From the NCBI GenBank assembly GCA_900554135.1, contig USFU01000029.1, positions 1 through 14,726 on the forward strand: 14,726 nucleotides of DNA, read 5' to 3'. This document shows, piece after piece, positions 14,309 through 14,726 of this stretch. The notes beneath the pieces were generated by a model that worked only from the letters and a program-made list of their open reading frames with translations, searched no databases and was not told the DNA's origin. A program made the translations under genes and the position numbers. Each line of letters opens with the position of its first letter. Positions within the stretch are counted from its first letter, which is position 1. This DNA is from an uncultured Collinsella sp. (GTDB taxonomy: Bacteria; Actinomycetota; Coriobacteriia; Coriobacteriales; Coriobacteriaceae).

Positions 14309-14320
14309 TGTTGCGCAACA
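14309..14320. promoter_or_regulatory. 12-bp palindrome upstream of rrf2, candidate operator
   Basis: TGTTGCGCAACA is a perfect palindrome 4 bp upstream of the presumed -35 box. Its 10-bp core GTTGCGCAAC also forms the centre of the palindrome at 4934-4949 before the surface-protein gene. Confidence 0.45.
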
Positions 14321-14423
14321 AACGCCTTGTTTGAACACATGTCTCAAACGGAACTTGTCCGGGAATTGGAAGGATTTGCTTCTGGGCGAAAGGAGCCGAT
14401 GGGATCGAGGTCCTATCAAACGC

Positions 14424-14451
14424 AAAAAGCCACGTCCGAAGACGTGGCTTT
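14424..14451 (-). terminator. Intrinsic terminator after tRNA-Asp
   Basis: AAGCCACGTC and GACGTGGCTT (14427-14436 / 14441-14450) pair perfectly around a TTCG tetraloop as read on the - strand, followed by TTTTTGCG. It begins 8 nt after the encoded CCA of the tRNA. Confidence 0.9.
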
Positions 14452-14459
14452 AATTGCGT

Positions 14460-14537
<78 letters not shown>

Positions 14538-14583
14538 AGGCAGTCGTTCGCGTTTGTTTCCGCTCGCGTGCGCTGCGGGGATT

Positions 14584-14613
14584 AGTATACACAGAAGTCT
14601 GTCCGGCGCGCAA
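14584..14613 (-). promoter_or_regulatory. Likely promoter of tRNA-Asp
   Basis: On the - strand TTGCGC (14613-14608) is followed after 18 nt by TATACT (14589-14584), about 46 nt upstream of the mature tRNA 5' end. Confidence 0.5.
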
Positions 14614-14646
14614 CAACTTTTTTGAAAAAATTTTTGGGGCCATCCG

Positions 14647-14726
<80 letters not shown>

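Larger units (their letters stand above)
14117..14423. other. Intergenic region upstream of rrf2
   Basis: About 307 bp without a credible gene. It holds the likely rrf2 promoter (14276-14304), a 12-bp palindrome beside it (14309-14320), and TTTGA-N9-TCAAA at 14330-14348, a second possible binding site. A frame at 14168-14425 begins at a TTG in the tRNA terminator and is not believed. The implied rrf2 leader of about 150 nt shows no riboswitch that I recognise. Confidence 0.5.

Noticed and set aside
14168..14425. An 85-residue frame between rrf2 and tRNA-Asp
   Set aside because: It starts with a TTG in the tRNA terminator, crosses the likely rrf2 promoter, and matches nothing recognisable.

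Overview
The window looks like chromosomal sequence from a high-GC, anaerobic, Gram-positive gut actinobacterium, most likely the Collinsella/Coriobacteriia group. The pointers are the high GC content, an LPxTG-anchored surface protein with Listeria-Bacteroides (InlB B-type) repeats, a rubrerythrin, a transmembrane Ser/Thr kinase with a DUF6273-like outer domain, and Shine-Dalgarno-led genes. The genus assignment is inference; no database was searched. The last ~77 bases are an essentially pure G run that looks like a read or assembly artefact at a contig end.

Layout. Only the first 2.9 kb is transcribed on the + strand: a 5'-truncated transmembrane protein kinase followed by an FHA-domain (phosphothreonine reader) protein, closed by a terminator. 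Everything after that is on the - strand. In order of position these are: a six-repeat sortase-anchored surface protein with its own promoter region and terminator; a DNA repair/transport block (rmuC, a one-piece ABC exporter, nth); a nucleotidyltransferase (DUF6036/AbiEii-like) and helix-turn-helix gene pair resembling a toxin-antitoxin module; a one-TM and a four-TM protein of unknown function; rubrerythrin; an Rrf2 regulator with a MutY-like glycosylase in one operon; and tRNA-Asp.

How the genes work together. The kinase and FHA protein form a plausible signalling pair. Three genes deal with DNA damage or processing (rmuC, nth, mutY-like), and rubrerythrin plus the cysteine-rich Rrf2 regulator point to oxidative or nitrosative stress handling. 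The Rrf2 gene lies directly upstream of the glycosylase, which suggests redox-tuned base-excision repair.

Most unusual points. (1) The four-TM gene and the rubrerythrin gene share a repeated 3'-UTR arrangement: a near-identical ~67-bp repeat 17-19 nt after the stop codon, then an almost identical terminator; one copy is a 90-bp hairpin with perfect 27-bp arms. (2) The MutY-like protein has no iron-sulfur cysteines, has Glu where the catalytic Asp is expected, and ends in an apparent winged helix. (3) The nucleotidyltransferase-HTH pair overlaps through a TTG start and has an AT-rich inverted repeat just upstream. (4) A GTTGCGCAAC palindrome occurs upstream of both the surface-protein gene and the rrf2-mutY operon.
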